Shown here: in pieces, positions 1-9,161 of the stretch
How positions within the stretch are numbered: the stretch's first letter is position 1
Layout: each line of letters opens with the position of its first letter
NCBI RefSeq assembly: GCF_000003605.2
Contig: NW_003142736.1
Span: 1-21,002 of the forward strand
Direction: 5' to 3'
DNA length: 21,002 nucleotides
Origin: Saccoglossus kowalevskii
Lineage: Eukaryota; Hemichordata; Enteropneusta; Harrimaniidae
Made by a program: the position numbers and the translations under genes
The notes under the pieces: model-generated
Databases searched by the model: none
What the model saw: the letters and a program-made list of their open reading frames with translations, nothing else
Told to the model about the DNA's origin: nothing

Positions 1-597
1 AATACTGGTCTCTAAAATCCTGTGAGCTTATATCTGTGGCAAGGTGGATCGGCTGATAGGGATGGATTAGAAAATATGTAAAGCCATACTGGTCTCTAAA
101 TCCTGTGAGCTTATATCTGTGCCAAGGGGGATGGATTAGAAAATATGTAAAGCCATACTGGTCTCTAAATCCTGTGAGCTTAGATCAGTGCCAAGATGGA
201 TGGCTGATAGGGATGGATTAGAAAATATGTAAAGCTATACTGGTCTCTAATCCTGTGAGCTTAGATCAGTGCCAAGATGGATGGCTGATAGGGATGGATT
301 AGAAAATATGTAAAGCCATACAGGTCTCTAAATCCTGTGAGCTTAGATCTGTGGAAAGGTGGATGGATTAGAAAATATGTAAAGCCATACAGGTCTCTAA
401 ATCCTGTGAGCTTATATCTGTGCCAAAGGGGATGGATTAGAAAATATGTAAAGCCATACTGGTCTCTAAATCCTGTGAGCTTAGATCAGTGCCAAGGTGG
501 ATGGCTGATATGGATGGATTAGAAAATATGTAAAGCCATACTGGTCTCTAAATCCTGTGAGCTTAGATCTGTGCAAAGGTGGGTGGCTGATAGGGAT
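1..597. repeat. Module P, copy 1 (tggaaagg-containing module)
   Basis: Monomer starts are 64, 133, 215, 296, 365, 434 and 516, after a partial monomer at 1-63. Markers in order are a tctgtggcaagg long monomer, a gggggat short monomer, an agatgg long monomer, an 81-bp monomer with gctatactgg, a short monomer with tacagg and tggaaagg (296-364), a second tacagg short monomer, a ctgatatgg long monomer and an aaaggtgggtgg long monomer. The same order recurs at 5816 and 19431. The first monomer has two private single-base insertions, in ctaaaatcc and gatcggctg, that other copies lack. Confidence 0.85.
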
Positions 598-1141
598 GGA
601 TTAGAAAATATGTAAAGCCATACTGGTCTCTAAATCCTGTAAGCTTAGATCTGTGCCAAGATGGATGGCTGATAGGGATGGATTAGAAAATATGTTAAGC
701 CATACTGGTCTCTGAATCCTATGAAATTATCTGTGCCAAGGGGGATGGATTAGAAAATATGTAAAGCCATACAGGTCTCTAATCCTGTGAGCTTAGATCA
801 GTGCCAAGGTTGATGGCTGATAGGGATGGATTAGAAAATATGTAAAGCCATACTGGTCTCTAAATCCTGTGAGCTTATATCTGTGCCAAGGTGGATGGCT
901 GATAGGGATGGATTAGAAAATATGTAAAGCCATACTAGTCTCTAAATCCTGTGAGCTTAGATCTGTGCAAAGGCGGGTGACTGATAGGGATGGATTAGAA
1001 AATATGTAAAGCCATACTGGTCTCTAATCCTGTGAGCTTAGATCAGTGCCAATGTGGATGGCTGACAGGGATGGATTAGAAAATATGTAAAGACATACTG
1101 GTCTCTAAATCCTGTAAGCTTAGATATGTGCCAAGGGGGAT
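598..1141. repeat. Module alpha, copy 1 (seven monomers, 544 bp)
   Basis: This defines module alpha. Monomer lengths are 82, 67, 81, 82, 82, 81 and 69. Markers in order are gtaagc with agatgg (598), X with gttaagcc and atgaaatt (680), tacagg with ggttgatgg (747), tatctg with ggtggatgg (828), tactag with aaaggcgggtgactg (910), atgtgg with gacaggg (992), and gtaagc with gatatg (1073). X lacks two bases and has several substitutions around cctatgaaatt, making it the best single marker of the module. This copy has a private base in aaagacat. Confidence 0.88.
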
Positions 1142-1802
1142 GGATTAGAAAATATGTAAAGCCATACTGGTCTCTAAATCCTGTGAGCTTAGATCTGTGC
1201 CAAGGGAGTTGGATTAGAAAATATGTAAAGCCATACTGGTCTCTAAATCCTGTAAGCTTATATCTGTGCCAAGGGGGATGGATTAGAAAATATGTAAAGC
1301 CATACTGGTCTCTAAATCCTGTGAGCTTAGATCTGTGCCAAGGGAGGTGGATTAGAAAATATGTAAAGCCATACTGGTCTCTAAATCCTGTGAGCTTATA
1401 TCTGTGCCAAGGGGATGGATTAGAAAATATGTAAAGCCATACTGGTCTCTAAATTCTGTGAGCTTATATCTGTGCCAAGGGGGATGGATTAGAAAATATG
1501 TAAAGCCATACTGGTCTCTAAATCCTGTAAGCTTAGATCAGTGCCAAGGTGGATGGCTGATATGAATGGATTAGAAAATATGTAAAGCCATACTGGTCTC
1601 TAAATCCTGTGAGCTTAGATCTGTGCCAAGGGGGATGGATTAGAAAATTATGTAAAGCCATACTGGTCTCTAAAATCCTGTAAGCTTATATCAGTGCCAA
1701 GGTGGATGGCTGATATGGATGGATTAGAAAATATGTAAAGCCATACTGGTCTCTAAATCCTGTGAGCTTAGATCAGTGCCAAGGTGGATGGCTGATAGGG
1801 AT
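1142..1802. repeat. Mixed short/long block following alpha copy 1
   Basis: Monomers start at 1142, 1211, 1280, 1349, 1417, 1486, 1568, 1637 and 1721. The junction order is ggagtt, gggggat, ggaggt, a one-base-short ggggat (1349, 68 bp), gggggat, a ctgatatgaat long monomer, gggggat, a ctgatatgg long monomer and a ggtgg long monomer. The monomer at 1637 is 84 bp because of two extra bases, in gaaaattatg and ctaaaatcc. Much of the order recurs at 9162, 16024 and 20508. The 68-bp unit and the aaattctg substitution after it are shared only with 20715-20851. Confidence 0.8.
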
Positions 1803-2346
1803 GGATTAGAAAATATGTAAAGCCATACTGGTCTCTAAATCCTGTAAGCTTAGATCTGTGCCAAGATGGATGGCTGATAGGGATGGATTAGAAAATATGT
1901 TAAGCCATACTGGTCTCTAGATCCTATGAAAATTTCTGTGCCAAGGGGGATGGATTAGAAAATATGTAAAGCCATACAGGTCTCTAATCCTGTGAGCTTA
2001 GATCAGTGCCAAGGTTGATGGCTGATAGGGATGGATTAGAAAATATGTAAAGCCATACTGGTCTCTAAATCCTGTGAGCTTATATCTGTGCCAAGGTGGA
2101 TGGCTGATAGGGATGGATTAGAAAATATGTAAAGCCATACTAGTCTCTAAATCCTGTGAGCTTAGATCTGTGCAAAGGCGGGTGACTGATAGGGATGGAT
2201 TAGAAAATATGTAAAGCCATACTGGTCTCTAATCCTGTGAGCTTAGATCAGTGCCAATGTGGACGGCTGACAGGGATGGATTAGAAAATATGTAAAGCCA
2301 TACTGGTCTCTAAATCCTGTAAGCTTAGATATGTGCCAAGGGGGAT
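1803..2346. repeat. Module alpha, copy 2
   Basis: All seven alpha monomers are present in order, from the gtaagc agatgg unit at 1803 to the gatatg unit at 2278. The X monomer at 1885 reads ctagatcctatgaaaattt rather than the usual gaatcctatgaaatt. The sixth unit has ggacggctgacaggg, a variant shared with the copies at 6350 and 15480, so these three form a subgroup. Confidence 0.88.
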
Positions 2347-2428
2347 GGATTAGAAAATATGTAAAGCCATACTGGTCTCTAAATCCTGTGAGCTTATATC
2401 TGTGCCAAGGTGGATGGCTGATAGGGAT
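2347..2428. repeat. Single long monomer linking alpha copy 2 to a short-monomer run
   Basis: This is one 82-bp unit with tatctg and a ggtggatggctgataggg junction. The same linker follows the alpha copy at 6350, at 6894-6975. The pairing supports a shared origin for alpha plus linker in these two places. Confidence 0.75.
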
Positions 2429-3256
2429 GGATTAGAAAATATGTAAAGCCATACTAGTCTCTAAATCCTGTGAGCTTATATCTGTGCCAAGGGGGTTGGA
2501 TTAGAAAATATGTAAAGCCATACTGGTCTCTAAATCCTGTGAGCTTATATCTGTGCCAAGGGGGATGGATTAGAAAATATGTAGAGCCATACTGGTCTCT
2601 AAATCCTGTGAGCTTATATCTGTGCCAAGGGAGGTGGATTAGAAAATATGTAAAGCCATACTGGTCTCTAAATCCTGTAAGCTTACATCTGTGCCAAGGG
2701 GGATGGATTAGAAAATATGTAAAGCCATACTGGTCTCTAAATCCTGTGAGCTTAGATCTGTGCCAAGGGAGTTGGATTAGAAAATATGTAAAGCCATACT
2801 GGTCTCTAAATCCTGTAAGCTTATATCTGTGCCAAGGGAGGTGGATTAGAAAATATGTAAAGCCATACTGGTCTCTAAATCCTGTGAGCTTATATCTGTG
2901 CCAAGGGGGTTGGATTAGAAAATATGTAAAGCCATACTGGTCTCTAAATCCTGTGAGCTTATATCTGTGCCAAGGGGGATGGATTAGAAAATATGTAAAG
3001 CCATACTGGTCTCTAAATCCTGTGAGCTTATATCTGTGCCAAGGGAGGTGGATTAGAAAATATGTAAAGCCATACTGGTCTCTAAATCCTGTAAGCTTAC
3101 ATCTGTGCCAAGGGGGATGGATTAGAAAATATGTAAAGCCATACTGGTCTCTAAATCATGTGAGCTTAGATCTGTGCCAAGGGAGTTGGATTAGAAAATA
3201 TGTAAAGCCATACTGGTCTCTAAATCCTGTAAGCTTATATCTGTGCCAAGGGAGGT
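2429..3256. repeat. Two tandem copies of a six-monomer, 414-bp unit
   Basis: Twelve consecutive 69-bp monomers make two exact-length copies, 2429-2842 and 2843-3256. Junction order in each is gggggtt, gggggat, ggaggt, gggggat (with gtaagc and ttacatctg), ggagtt, ggaggt (with gtaagc). Differences by eye are few: tactag at 2429 against tactgg, gtagagcc near 2580, and aatcatg near 3155. Because 69 is a multiple of three and no long monomer interrupts, one frame stays open for 291 codons (2470-3345). This follows from the period and is not evidence of a gene. Confidence 0.87.
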
Positions 3257-3420
3257 GGATTAGAAAATATGTAAAGCCATACTGGTCTCTAAATCCTGTG
3301 AGCTTATATCTGTGCCAAGATGGATGGCTGATATGGATGGATTAGAAAATATGTAAAGCCATACTGGTCTCTAAATCCTGTGAGCTTAGATCTGTGCAAA
3401 GGTGGGTGGCTGATAGGGAT
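3257..3420. repeat. Pair of long monomers leading into alpha copy 3
   Basis: Two 82-bp units have agatggatggctgatatgg and aaaggtgggtgg junctions. The second matches the last unit of module P at 516, 8536, 15398 and 19965. This looks like a truncated P module joined to a short-monomer run at about 3257. Confidence 0.72.
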
Positions 3421-3964
3421 GGATTAGAAAATATGTAAAGCCATACTGGTCTCTAAATCCTGTAAGCTTAGATCTGTGCCAAGATGGATGGCTGATAGGG
3501 ATGGATTAGAAAATATGTTAAGCCATACTGGTCTCTGAATCCTATGAAATTATCTGTGCCAAGGGGGATGGATTAGAAAATATGTAAAGCCATACAGGTC
3601 TCTAATCCTGTGAGCTTAGATCAGTGCCAAGGTTGATGGCTGATAGGGATGGATTAGAAAATATGTAAAGCCATACTGGTCTCTAAATCCCGTGAGCTTA
3701 TATCTGTGCCAAGGTGGATGGCTGATAGGGATGGATTAGAAAATATGTAAAGCCATACTAGTCTCTAAATCCTGTGAGCTTAGATCTGTGCAAAGGCGGG
3801 TGACTGATAGGGATGGATTAGAAAATATGTAAAGCCACACTGGTCTCTAATCCTGTGTGCTTAGATCAGTGCCAAAGTGGATGGCTGACAGGGATGGATT
3901 AGAAAATATGTAAAGCCATACTGTTCTCTAAATCCTGTAAGCTTAGATCTGTGCCAAGGGGGAT
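3421..3964. repeat. Module alpha, copy 3 (diverged subtype)
   Basis: The seven-unit order is intact. This copy has more private changes than the others: cccgtgag, gccacactgg, gtgtgc, caaagtgg and actgttctct. Its last unit has gatctg instead of gatatg and is followed by ggtttag in place of ggattag. The last two traits are shared with the copy at 8618, so the two form a second alpha subtype. Confidence 0.86.
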
Positions 3965-4417
3965 GGTTTAGAAAATATGTAAAGCCATACTGGTCTCTAA
4001 ATCCTGTGAGCTTAGATCTGCGCCTAGGGAGTTGGATTAGAAAATATGTAAAGCCATACTGGTCTCTAAATCCTGTAAGCTTATATCTGTGCCAAGGGGG
4101 ATGGATTAGAAAATATGTAAAGCCATACTGGTCTCTAAATCCTGTGAGCTTAGATCAGTGCCAAGGTGGATGGCTGATATGAATGGATTAGAAAATATGT
4201 AAAGCCATACTGGTCTCTAAATCCTGTGAGCTTAGATCTGTGCCAAGGGGGATGGATTAGAAAATATGTAAAGCCATACTGGTCTCTAAATCCTGTAAGC
4301 TTAGATCAGTGCCAAGGTGGATGGCTGATATGGATGGATTAGAAAATATGTAAAGCCATACTGGTCTCTAAATCCTGTGAGCTTATATCTGTGCCAAGGT
4401 GGATGGCTGATAGGGAT
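3965..4417. repeat. Mixed block following alpha copy 3
   Basis: Monomers start at 3965 (ggtttag), 4034, 4103, 4185, 4254 and 4336. Markers are ggagtt with cgcctaggg, gggggat, ctgatatgaat, gggggat, ctgatatgg and ggtggatgg. Compared with 9162-9739, which also begins with ggtttag, three short monomers (the equivalents of 9300, 9369 and 9438) are absent. That is consistent with a 207-bp (three-unit) deletion here or insertion there. Confidence 0.76.
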
Positions 4418-4964
4418 GGATTAGAAAATATGTAAAGCCATACTAGTCTCTAAATCCTGTGAGCTTAGATCTGTGCCAAGGTGGATGGCTGATAGGGATG
4501 TATTGGAAAATATGTAAAGCCATACTAGACTCTAAATCCAGTGAGCTTAGATCTGTGCAAAGGTGGATGGCTGATAGGGATGGATTAGAAAATATGTAAA
4601 GCCATACTGGTCTCTAAATCCTGTGAGCTTAGATCTGTGCCAAGGGAGGTGGATTAGAAAATATGTAAAGCCATACTGGTCTCTAAATCCTGTGAGCTTA
4701 TATCTGTGCCAAGGGGGTTGGATTAGAAAATATGTAAAGCCATACTGGTCTCTAAATCCTGTAAGCTTAGATCAGTGCCAAGGTGGATGGCTGATAGGGA
4801 TGGATTAGAAAATATGTAAAGCCATACTACTCTCTAAATCCTGTGAGCTTAGATCTGTGCAAAGGTGAGTGGCTGATAGGGATGGATTAGAAAATATGTA
4901 AAGCCATACTGGTCTCTAATCATGTGAGCTTAGATCAGTGCCAAGGTGGATGGCTGACAGGGAT
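4418..4964. repeat. Module delta, copy 1 (gtattgg and tactact markers)
   Basis: Monomers start at 4418, 4500, 4582, 4651, 4720, 4802 and 4884. Markers are a long unit ending gatgtattgg, a unit with aatccagtgag, a ggaggt short unit, a gggggtt short unit, a gtaagc gatcag long unit, a unit with tactactctct and aaaggtgagtgg, and an 81-bp unit with ctgacaggg. The same order recurs at 9985-10530. The last four units also recur at 11959, 12355 and 13851. Confidence 0.83.
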
Positions 4965-5585
4965 GGATTAGAAAATATGTAAAGCCATACTGGTCTCTAA
5001 ATCCTGTAAGCTTACATCTGTGCCAAGGGGGATGGATTAGAAAATATGTAAAGCCATACTGGTCTCTAAATCCTGTGAGCTTAGATCTGTGCCAAGGGAG
5101 TTGGATTAGAAAATATGTAAAGCCATACTGGTCTCTAAATCCTGTAAGCTTATATCTGTGCCAAGGGAGGTGGATTAGAAAATATGTAAAGCCATACTGG
5201 TCTCTAAATCCTGTGAGCTTATATCTGTGCCAAGGGGGTTGGATTAGAAAATATGTAAAGCCATACTGGTCTCTAAATCCTGTGAGCTTATATCTGTGCC
5301 AAGGGGGATGGATTAGAAAATATGTAAAGCCATACTGGTCTCTAAATCCTGTGAGCTTATATCTGTGCCAAGGGAGGTGGATTAGAAAATATGTAAAGCC
5401 ATACTGGTCTCTAAATCCTGTGAGCTTAGATCTGTGCCAAGGGAGTTGGATTAGAAAATATGTAAAGCCATACTGGTCTCTAAATCCTGTAAGCTTATAT
5501 CTGTGCCAAGGGAGGTGAATTAGAAAATATGTAAAGCCATACTGGTTTCTAAATCCTGTGAGCTTATATCTGTGCCAAGGGGGAT
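4965..5585. repeat. Run of nine 69-bp monomers
   Basis: The junction order is gggggat (ttacatctg), ggagtt, ggaggt, gggggtt, gggggat, ggaggt, ggagtt, ggaggt with gaattag, and gggggat. It is a rearranged version of the 414-bp six-unit order seen at 2429. The run at 14165-14785 lies 9200 bp away and matches unit for unit, apart from ttacatctg and ggaggt at 14579. Confidence 0.83.
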
Positions 5586-5815
5586 GGATTAGAAAATATG
5601 TAAAGCCATACTGCTCTCTAAATCCTGTAAGCTTAGATCTGTGCCAAGATGGATGGCTGATAGGGATGGATTAGAAAATATGTTAAGCCATACTGGTCTC
5701 TGAATCCTATGAAATTATCTGTGCCAAGGGGGATGGATTAGAAAATATGTAAAGCCATACAGGTCTCTAATCCTGTGAGCTTAGATCAGTGCCAAGGTTG
5801 ATGGCTGATAGGGAT
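5586..5815. repeat. Partial module alpha: first three units only
   Basis: Units at 5586 (with actgctctct), X at 5668 and the ggttgatgg unit at 5735 match alpha units 1-3. The next core then reads ggactag and the sequence switches to module P instead of alpha units 4-7. The same truncated form and the same ggactag occur at 14786-15015. The ggactag unit also occurs at 19350 without X. Confidence 0.82.
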
Positions 5816-6349
5816 GGACTAGAAAATATGTAAAGCCATACTGGTCTCTAAATCCTGTGAGCTTATATCTGTGGCAAGGTGGATGGCTGATAGGGATGGA
5901 TTAGAAAATATGTAAAGCCATACTGGTCTCTAAATCCTGTGAGCTTATATCTGTGCCAAGGGGGATGGATTAGAAAATATGTAAAGCCATACTGGTCTCT
6001 AAATCCTGTGAGCTTAGATCAGTGCCAAGATGGATGGCTGATAGGAATGGATTAGAAAATATGTAAAGCTATACTGGTCTCTAATCCTGTGAGCTTAGAT
6101 CAGTGCCAAGATGGATGGCTGATAGGGATGGATTAGAAAATATGTAAAGCCATACAGGTCTCTAAATCCTGTGAGCTTAGATCTGTGGAAAGGTGGATGG
6201 ATTAGAAAATATGTAAAGCCATACAGGTCTCTAAATCCTGTGAGCTTATATCTGTGCCAAGGGGGATGGATTAGAAAATATGTAAAGCCATACTGGTCTC
6301 TAAATCCTGTGAGCTTAGATCAGTGCCAAGGTGGATGGCTGATAGGGAT
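5816..6349. repeat. Module P, copy 2
   Basis: Units start at 5816 (ggactag, tctgtggcaagg), 5898, 5967, 6049 (gctatactgg, 81 bp), 6130 (tggaaagg), 6199 and 6268. It matches 1-515 at an offset of 5834 bases but lacks the aaaggtgggtgg unit found at 516-597. One 82-bp unit has therefore been lost here or gained there. Confidence 0.84.
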
Positions 6350-6893
6350 GGATTAGAAAATATGTAAAGCCATACTGGTCTCTAAATCCTGTAAGCTTAG
6401 ATCTGTGCCAAGATGGATGGCTGATAGGGATGGATTAGAAAATATGTTAAGCCATACTGGTCTCTAGATCCTATGAAAATATCTGTGCCAAGGGGGATGG
6501 ATTAGAAAATATGTAAAGCCATACAGGTCTCTAATCCTGTGAGCTTAGATCAGTGCCAAGGTTGATGGCTGATAGGGATGGATTAGAAAATATGTAAAGC
6601 CATACTGGTCTCTAAATCCTGTGAGCTTATATCTGTGCCAAGGTGGATGGCTGATAGGGATGGATTAGAAAATATGTAAAGCCATACTAGTCTCTAAATC
6701 CTGTGAGCTTAGATCTGTGCAAAGGCGGGTGACTGATAGGGATGGATTAGAAAATATGTAAAGCCATACTGGTCTCTAATCCTGTGAGCTTAGATCAGTG
6801 CCAATGTGGACGGCTGACAGGGATGGATTAGAAAATATGTAAAGCCATACTGGTCTCTAAATCCTGTAAGCTTAGATATGTGCCAAGGGGGAT
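6350..6893. repeat. Module alpha, copy 4
   Basis: The seven-unit order is complete. The X unit at 6432 carries ctagatcctatgaaaatat, close to the X at 1885. The sixth unit has the ggacgg variant and the seventh has gatatg. It is followed by the same long linker (6894-6975) as copy 2. Confidence 0.88.
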
Positions 6894-7633
6894 GGATTAG
6901 AAAATATGTAAAGCCATACTGGTCTCTAAATCCTGTGAGCTTATATCTGTGCCAAGGTGGATGGCTGATAGGGATGGATTAGAAAATATGTAAAGCCATA
7001 CTGGTCTCTAAATCCTGTGAGCTTATATCTGTGCCAAGGGGGATGGATTAGAAAATATGTAAAGCCATACTAGTCTCTAAATCCTGTGAGCTTAGATCTG
7101 TGCCAAGGGGGATGGATTAGAAAATATGTAAAGCCATACTGGTCTCTAAATCCTGTGAGCTTATATCTGTGCCAAGGGGGATGGATTAGAAAATATGTAA
7201 AGCCATACTGGTCTCTAAATCCTGTGAGCTTATATCTGTGCCAAGGGGGATGGATTAGAAAATATGTAAAGCCATACTGGTCTCTAAATCCTGTGAGCTT
7301 ATATCTGTGCCAAGGGGGATGGATTAGAAAATATGTAAAACCATACTGGTCTCTAATCCTGTGAGCTTAGATCAGTGCCAAGATGGATGGCTGATAGGGA
7401 TGGATTAGAAAATATGTAAAGCCATACTGGTCTCTAAATCCTGTGAGCTTAGATCTGCGGAAAGGTGGATGGATTAGAAAATATGTAAAGCCATACAGGT
7501 CTCTCAATCCTGTGAGCTTAGATCAGTGCCAAGATGGATGGCTGATAGGGATGGATTAGAAAATATGTAAAGCCATACTGGTCTCTAATTATGTGAGCTT
7601 AGATCAGTGCCAAGATGGATGGCTGATAGGGAT
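6894..7633. repeat. Linker, homogeneous 69-bp run and diverged long monomers
   Basis: After the linker at 6894, five consecutive gggggat short monomers run from 6976 to 7320. This is the most uniform short stretch in the window and suggests recent local amplification. It is followed by an 81-bp unit with aaaaccatac (7321), a short unit with gcggaaagg (7402), and long units at 7471 (tctctcaatcc) and 7553 (tctctaattatg). The 7402 unit is a decayed version of the module P tggaaagg monomer. Confidence 0.78.
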
Positions 7634-7863
7634 GGATTAGAAAATATGTAAAGCCATACTGGTCTCTAAATCCTGTAAGCTTAGATCTGTGCCAATATGG
7701 ATGGCTGATAGGGATGGATTAGAAAATATGTTAAGCCATACTGGTCTCTGAATCCTATGAAATTATCTGTGCCAAGGGGGATGGATTAGAAAATATGTAA
7801 AGCCATACAGGTCTCTAATCCTGTGAGCTTAGATCAGTGCCAAGGTTGATGGCTGATAGGGAT
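7634..7863. repeat. Partial module alpha: first three units
   Basis: Units at 7634 (gtaagc, caatatgg), X at 7716 and ggttgatgg at 7783 match alpha units 1-3. A ggtggatgg unit at 7864 matches unit 4, but the array then returns to module P units at 7946 instead of the aaaggcggg unit. Confidence 0.8.
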
Positions 7864-8617
7864 GGATTAGAAAATATGTAAAGCCATACTGGTCTCTAAA
7901 TCCTGTGAGCTTATATCTGTGCCAAGGTGGATGGCTGATAGGGATGGATTAGAAAATATGTAAAGCCATACTGGTCTCTAAATCCTGTGAGCTTATATCT
8001 GTGCCAAGGGGGATGGATTAGAAAATATGTAAAGCCATACTGGTCTCTAAATCCTGTGAGCTTAGATCAGTACCAAGATGGATGGCTGATAGGGATGGAT
8101 TAGAAAATATGTAAAGCCATACTGGTCTCTAATCCTGTGAGCTTAGATCAGTGCCAAGATGGATGGCTGATAGGGATGGATTAGAAAATATGTAAAGCCA
8201 TACAGGTCTCTAAATCCTGTGAGCTTAGATCTGTGGAAAGGTGGATGGATTAGAAAAGATGTAAAGCCATACAGGTCTCTAAATCCTGTGAGCTTATATC
8301 TGTGCCAAGGGGGATGGATTAGAAAATATGTAAAGCCATACTGGTCTCTAAATCCTGTGAGCTTAGATCTGTGGAAAGGTGGATGGATTAGAAAATATGT
8401 AAAGCCATACAGGTCTCTAAATCCTGTGAGCTTATATCTGTGCCAAGGGGGATGGATTAGAAAATATGTAAAGCCATACTGGTCTCTAAATCCTGTGAGC
8501 TTAGATCAGTTCCAAGGTGGATGGCTGATATGGATGGATTAGAAAATATGTAAAGCCATACTGGTCTCTAAATCCTGTGAGCTTAGATCTGTGCAAAGGT
8601 GGGTGGCTGATAGGGAT
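7864..8617. repeat. Module P, copy 3, with duplicated tggaaagg pair
   Basis: Units start at 7864, 7946, 8015, 8097, 8178, 8247, 8316, 8385, 8454 and 8536. The two-unit set of tggaaagg followed by a gggggat short monomer occurs twice in a row (8178-8315 and 8316-8453), a 138-bp tandem duplication not seen in the other P copies. Private changes include cagtaccaag, aaaagatg and cagttccaag. Confidence 0.82.
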
Positions 8618-9161
8618 GGATTAGAAAATATGTAAAGCCATACTGGTCTCTAAATCCTGTAAGCTTAGATCTGTGCCAAGATGGATGGCTGATAGGGATG
8701 GATTAGAAAATATGTTAAGCCATACTGGTCTCTGAATCCTATGAAATTATCTGTGCCAAGGGGGATGGATTAGAAAATATGTAAAGCCATACAGGTCTCT
8801 AATCCTGTGAGCTTAGATCAGTGCCAAGGTTGATGGCTGATAGGGATGGATTAGAAAATATGTAAAGCCATACTGGTCTCTAAATCCTGTGAGCTTATAT
8901 CTGTGCCAAGGTGGATGGCTGATAGGGATGGATTAGAAAATATGTAAAGCCATACTAGTCTCTAAATCCTGTGAGCTTAGATCTGTGCAAAGGCGGGTGA
9001 CTGATAGGGATGGATTAGAAAATATGTAAAGCCATACTGGTCTCTAATCCTGTGAGCTTAGATCAGTGCCAAGGTGGATGGCTGACAGGGATGGATTAGA
9101 AAATATGTAAAGCCATACTGGTCTCTAAATCCTGTAAGCTTAGATCTGTGCCAAGGGGGAT
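8618..9161. repeat. Module alpha, copy 5
   Basis: Seven units are in order. The sixth has ggtggatggctgacaggg rather than atgtgg. The seventh has gatctg and is followed by ggtttag, as in copy 3. Confidence 0.87.

Noticed and set aside
1-63. Extra bases at the window's start (ctaaaatcc, gatcggctg) and one-base G- or A-run losses elsewhere (10218, 15016, 20129) as functional variants
   Set aside because: Single-base indels, mostly in homopolymers, are also a common sequencing error. Only the one shared by 1349 and 20715 is supported as real by its second copy.
64-132. Splice-donor-like GTRAGC in every monomer (gtgagc or gtaagc)
   Set aside because: The preceding bases are cct rather than the usual cag, there is no matching acceptor or exon, and the motif recurs simply because the monomer does.
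1126-1434. Frames at 1126 and 16008 that begin with a true ATG
   Set aside because: The ATG comes only from the gatatg variant of gatctg in the seventh alpha unit. The rest is the ordinary periodic frame.
2470-3345. Longest forward open frame (291 codons), and the similar frames of 222, 245, 199 and 222 codons at 10641, 18619, 14275 and 12779, as repeat-protein genes
   Set aside because: They coincide exactly with runs of 69-bp monomers, begin at GTG inside a monomer, end at the first long monomer, and many differences between units change the residue (G, R or S before W; Y, D or H before L). Promoter, ribosome binding site, unique termini and signal sequence are all absent.
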